Assembly: GCA_002405755.1 (NCBI GenBank)
Contig: DHMK01000038.1
Location: 1 to 7,808, forward strand
Length of the DNA: 7,808 nt
Direction of reading: 5' to 3'
Source: Clostridiales bacterium UBA4644
GTDB lineage: Bacteria > Bacillota > Clostridia > Oscillospirales > Butyricicoccaceae
The notes beneath the pieces are model-generated. The model was not told the origin of the DNA. It saw only the letters and a list, made by a program, of their open reading frames with translations, and made no database searches. The translations under genes and the position numbers were made by a program. Every line of letters starts with the position of its first letter. Within the stretch, counting starts at the first letter, position 1. Positions 5,911 to 7,808 of the stretch are shown here, piece after piece.

Positions 5911-7077
5911 TTATTTTTCTGTCTCCGGCGCTTTTTCGCGGAAAAACGCCCGGATCTCCGCCTCCGTGCAGGCGGCGCTGCCCTGGGCAAAGCCGTCTCT
6001 GCCGCCGCCCCGGCCATGCAGCGCCTGGTTCATCTCCTTCACCAGCGCCCGGAGGTCCTGTCCCGGATGGATGACCGCATACTGATAGCCGCCCTCCGTT
6101 CCCGCAAAGACGGCGCAGCGCCCGCAGGCAGCCCGGGCCAGGGCATCGCACAGACGGCGGACGCCGTCGCCCCGCAGCGGCTCCCGCACCAGCAGGACCT
6201 CCTTCTCTCCCCGGTGCTCCTCCGCCAGACGGGCAAACTGCTCCTCCTCCAGCCGGGCCAGCTGCTCCCGGGTCTCCGCCAGCTCCTGCCGCAGGCGCTC
6301 CACGGCGGCGGCGGTCTTTTCCGGCTTTACGGAAAGGGCCTGTCCCACCTGCCGGTTCTGATCCCAGCTGCCGCTGAGGGCGTCCAGCGCACGCTGTCCG
6401 CACAGAAGCTCCAGCCGCACGCCCTCGCGGAACCTCTGACAGCTGAGGAACTTGACCAGCCCCACCTGCCCGCTGCTTTTCACATGGGTGCCGCAGCAGG
6501 CGCAAAGATCCGCGCCGGGAAAGCCCGTCAGCCGCACCGGCCCCTCCAGGGCCTTTTTGCTGCGGTAATGGATCGCGGCCAGCGCTTCCCGGTCGGGCCA
6601 GGTGATCTCAATGGGGTGATCCTCCCAGAGATAGCGGTTGGCCCGGGCCTCCACCTCCAGCACCTGCTCCCAGGTCAGCGGCGCGTTGTAATCAATGGTG
6701 ACCACGCTCTCGCCCATGTGAAAGCCCACATTATCGCAGCGGAAGGCTTCGCAGAGCATACCGGAGACGATATGCTCGCCGGAATGCTGCTGCATATGGT
6801 CAAAGCGCCGGGCCCAGTCCAGAACGCCCTCCACCGTCTCCCCCTCCGGCAGCGGCCGGTCGCAGGTGTGGACGATCTGCCCCTCCCATTCATGCACATC
6901 CAGCACCCGGGCCGGCCCCAGCGTTCCATGATCGGCGGGCTGTCCGCCGCTCTCGGGATAAAAGGCGGTCCGGTCCAGCACCACAAGATACTGCCCCCCG
7001 TGCTCCCGGCAGGTCTCCACCCGGCCGGTAAAGCGCTTCAAAAAAGCATCCTCATAATAAAGCTTGACGGTCTTCAT
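5911..7077 (-). CDS. alaX: Stand-alone alanyl-tRNA editing protein (AlaX long form with DHHA1 domain)
   Basis: The 388-residue protein resembles the editing and C-terminal parts of alanyl-tRNA synthetase without the charging domain. Such proteins hydrolyse Ser- or Gly-tRNA-Ala in trans in the cytosol. Residues 1-90 form the AlaX N-terminal beta domain (LDRTAFYPESGGQPADHG). The zinc and catalytic site is complete: HxxxH at His98 and His102 (HSGEH) and CxxxH at Cys194 and His198 (CCGTH). Residues about 250-290 are a Glu/Arg/Leu-rich coiled coil, and about 293-380 is a DHHA1-type domain with the glycine motif GRGGGRDGFAQGS at 355-367. The start at 7077 gives the family N-terminus; AAAAGGAG (7095-7088) is ten bases upstream, slightly far. 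It appears to be a separate transcription unit, with no clear terminator before the spore gene. Substrate choice cannot be read from sequence. Confidence 0.93.
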   Translation of the reverse strand: MKTVKLYYEDAFLKRFTGRVETCREHGGQYLVVLDRTAFYPESGGQPADHGTLGPARVLDVHEWEGQIVHTCDRPLPEGETVEGVLDWARRFDHMQQHSGEHIVSGMLCEAFRCDNVGFHMGESVVTIDYNAPLTWEQVLEVEARANRYLWEDHPIEITWPDREALAAIHYRSKKALEGPVRLTGFPGADLCACCGTHVKSSGQVGLVKFLSCQRFREGVRLELLCGQRALDALSGSWDQNRQVGQALSVKPEKTAAAVERLRQELAETREQLARLEEEQFARLAEEHRGEKEVLLVREPLRGDGVRRLCDALARAACGRCAVFAGTEGGYQYAVIHPGQDLRALVKEMNQALHGRGGGRDGFAQGSAACTEAEIRAFFREKAPETEK

Positions 7078-7112
7078 GCCCTCCGCGCTCCTTTTCGCCG
7101 TTTTCTGTTTTT

Positions 7113-7141
7113 ATGATACCCCATCCGTCGGCAAAAGGCAA
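7113..7141 (-). promoter_or_regulatory. Probable sigma-A promoter of the alanyl-tRNA editing gene
   Basis: TTGCCT (7141-7136) and TATCAT (7118-7113) are spaced by 17 bp on the minus strand. The -35 matches 4 of 6 consensus bases. It begins two bases after the copper ATPase terminator U-run, so termination and initiation sites are packed end to end. A short direct repeat, GCAAAAGGC (7131-7139 and 7142-7150 on the plus strand), spans the junction. Confidence 0.58.
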
Positions 7142-7143
7142 GC

Positions 7144-7168
7144 AAAAGGCGCGTGCCGCGCACGCGCC
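7144..7168 (-). terminator. Intrinsic terminator of the copper ATPase gene
   Basis: GGCGCGTGC (7168-7160) pairs perfectly with GCACGCGCC (7156-7148) around a 3-base loop and is followed by TTTT (7147-7144) and a further T-rich stretch. It lies 19 bases past the stop codon. Confidence 0.88.
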
Positions 7169-7187
7169 CCAGCGCTTCGCCGCCTGA

Positions 7188-7397
7188 TCAGCGGATGGAG
7201 ACGACGGTATAATCCTTATCCTCCACGGCCTTTTTCAAAGCGGCGTCGTCCACAGGCCCGCTGAGGGTCACTACGGCCAGCCCCGTTTCGTGGCTCACCT
7301 GCGCCTGCGCCACCTGGGGCAGCGCCTCCAGCGCCTTCTTTACCGTAGCCTCGCAGTGGGAACACATCATGCCCCGGATCTCCATTGTCTTTTCCAT
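7188..7397 (-). CDS. Possible free CopZ-like copper chaperone from an internal start in copA
   Basis: The HMA domain at the end of the copper ATPase frame could also be made as a separate 69-residue protein. Its ATG at 7397 is preceded by AAAGGAGG (7413-7406) with an 8-base spacer, one of the best ribosome binding sites in the window, although it lies inside the larger frame. The resulting protein would have the size and layout of CopZ/Atx1-type chaperones: a beta-alpha-beta-beta-alpha-beta fold with the Cu(I) site at Cys12 and Cys15 (MMCSHC). CopZ-type proteins hand copper to the ATPase. The sequence shows the start signal and the intact domain; separate translation is inferred. The alternative is that only the fusion is made and the site is a relic of two genes that merged. 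Confidence 0.5.
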   Translation of the reverse strand: MEKTMEIRGMMCSHCEATVKKALEALPQVAQAQVSHETGLAVVTLSGPVDDAALKKAVEDKDYTVVSIR

Positions 7398-7808
7398 GGT
7401 GGTTTCCTCCTTTAATTGGATCGTAACGGGCGCTTTTTTCCGTTTCCTGTCCCGCCCGGCGTCCCGCAGGCGGAAGAGATTGAGCCGCAGCGCGTTGGAT
7501 ACCACGCAGAAGCTGGAAAGGCTCATGGCCGCCGCCCCCAGCATGGGGTTCAGCGTCAGTCCCAGCGGGATAAACACGCCGGCGGCGATGGGGATGCCGA
7601 CGGTATTGTAGAAAAACGCCCAAAACAGATTTTCATGGATGTTCCGCAGGGTGGCCCGGCTGAGCCGGATGGCGGCGGGCACATCGCTGAGCCGGCTGTT
7701 GACCAGCACCACGTCTGCGGCATCGATGGCCACGTCTGCTCCCGCGCCGATGGCCACGCCCAGATCCGCCCGGGTGAGGGCGGGAGCGTCGTTGATGCCG
7801 TCGCCCAC
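7188..7808 (-). CDS. copA: Cu(I)-exporting P-type ATPase, C-terminal part with a C-terminal HMA domain (5' end outside window)
   Basis: The last 207 codons of a membrane copper exporter are present; the window opens inside the hinge motif GDGINDAPAL of the ATP-binding domain. Two C-terminal membrane helices follow, and both carry the exact P1B-1 (copper) signatures: N-x6-YN-x4-P at residues 60-73 of the visible part, and P-x6-M-x2-SS-x5-N-x-L at 88-107. A basic linker (RDAGRDRKRKK, about 115-125) then leads in frame to an HMA domain at about 138-206 with the metal-binding MMCSHC motif (cysteines at 149 and 152). HMA domains usually sit at the N-terminus of these pumps, so the C-terminal position is notable, although I recall it from other gut Clostridia. 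Whether N-terminal HMA domains also exist cannot be seen. An internal ribosome binding site lies just before the HMA part. Confidence 0.93.
   Translation of the reverse strand: MGDGINDAPALTRADLGVAIGAGADVAIDAADVVLVNSRLSDVPAAIRLSRATLRNIHENLFWAFFYNTVGIPIAAGVFIPLGLTLNPMLGAAAMSLSSFCVVSNALRLNLFRLRDAGRDRKRKKAPVTIQLKEETTMEKTMEIRGMMCSHCEATVKKALEALPQVAQAQVSHETGLAVVTLSGPVDDAALKKAVEDKDYTVVSIR

Noticed and set aside
5819..6505. Long upstream extension of the spore protein frame
   Set aside because: It runs through alaX in another frame and reads as Gly/Arg/Ala-rich shadow. The real start at 5818 has a proper Shine-Dalgarno and family N-terminus.
5905..7116. Plus-strand open frame of 403 codons antisense to alaX, and a similar 381-codon one at 261-1406 antisense to metK
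   Set aside because: Same shadow effect; no ribosome binding site, domain or promoter supports them.
1..7808. CRISPR array, insertion sequence, tRNA or rRNA gene, phage or defence genes
   Set aside because: No spaced direct repeats, terminal inverted repeats, transposase, cloverleaf or rRNA sequence was recognised. The region is ordinary chromosomal core plus a copper pump.

Overview
The window looks like chromosomal DNA from a GC-rich, spore-forming Firmicute. An Oscillospiraceae-type gut Clostridia member is my inference. The reasons are an alpha/beta-type small acid-soluble spore protein gene, a T-box leader on pheST, a SAM-I-clan riboswitch on metK, strong AGGAGG-type ribosome binding sites, and high GC in coding DNA next to AT-rich regulatory spacers. 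Every supported gene lies on the minus strand, so transcription runs from right to left (high to low coordinates).

In transcription order: (1) the 3' end of a Cu(I)-exporting P-type ATPase carrying a C-terminal heavy-metal-associated (HMA) domain, with a strong internal ribosome binding site in front of that domain (7808-7188), then a terminator; (2) a stand-alone alanyl-tRNA editing protein of the AlaX/AlaRS-C-terminal type (7077-5911); (3) a 63-residue spore DNA-protecting protein with a sigma-G-like promoter and its own hairpin terminator (5818-5576); (4) a sigma-A promoter, a phenylalanine T-box leader and the pheS-pheT operon (5540-1700); (5) a sigma-A promoter, a SAM-I/IV-like riboswitch with an intrinsic terminator, and metK followed by a strong terminator (1608-142); (6) a near-consensus sigma-A promoter at the left edge, preceded by four helically phased A-tracts, reading into a gene outside the window.

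Most of the window concerns aminoacyl-tRNA supply and fidelity and methyl-donor synthesis. PheST charges tRNA-Phe under feedback from uncharged tRNA-Phe, AlaX removes wrongly attached amino acids from tRNA-Ala, and MetK makes S-adenosylmethionine under feedback from its product. The spore protein and the copper pump are separate transcription units next to them.

The protein families are all known, and I found no wholly new system. The points most worth a second look are the possible dual output of the copper ATPase gene (fused HMA domain plus free copper chaperone from an internal start), the compact metK riboswitch that lacks a P4 helix, and the phased A-tract promoter at the left edge.
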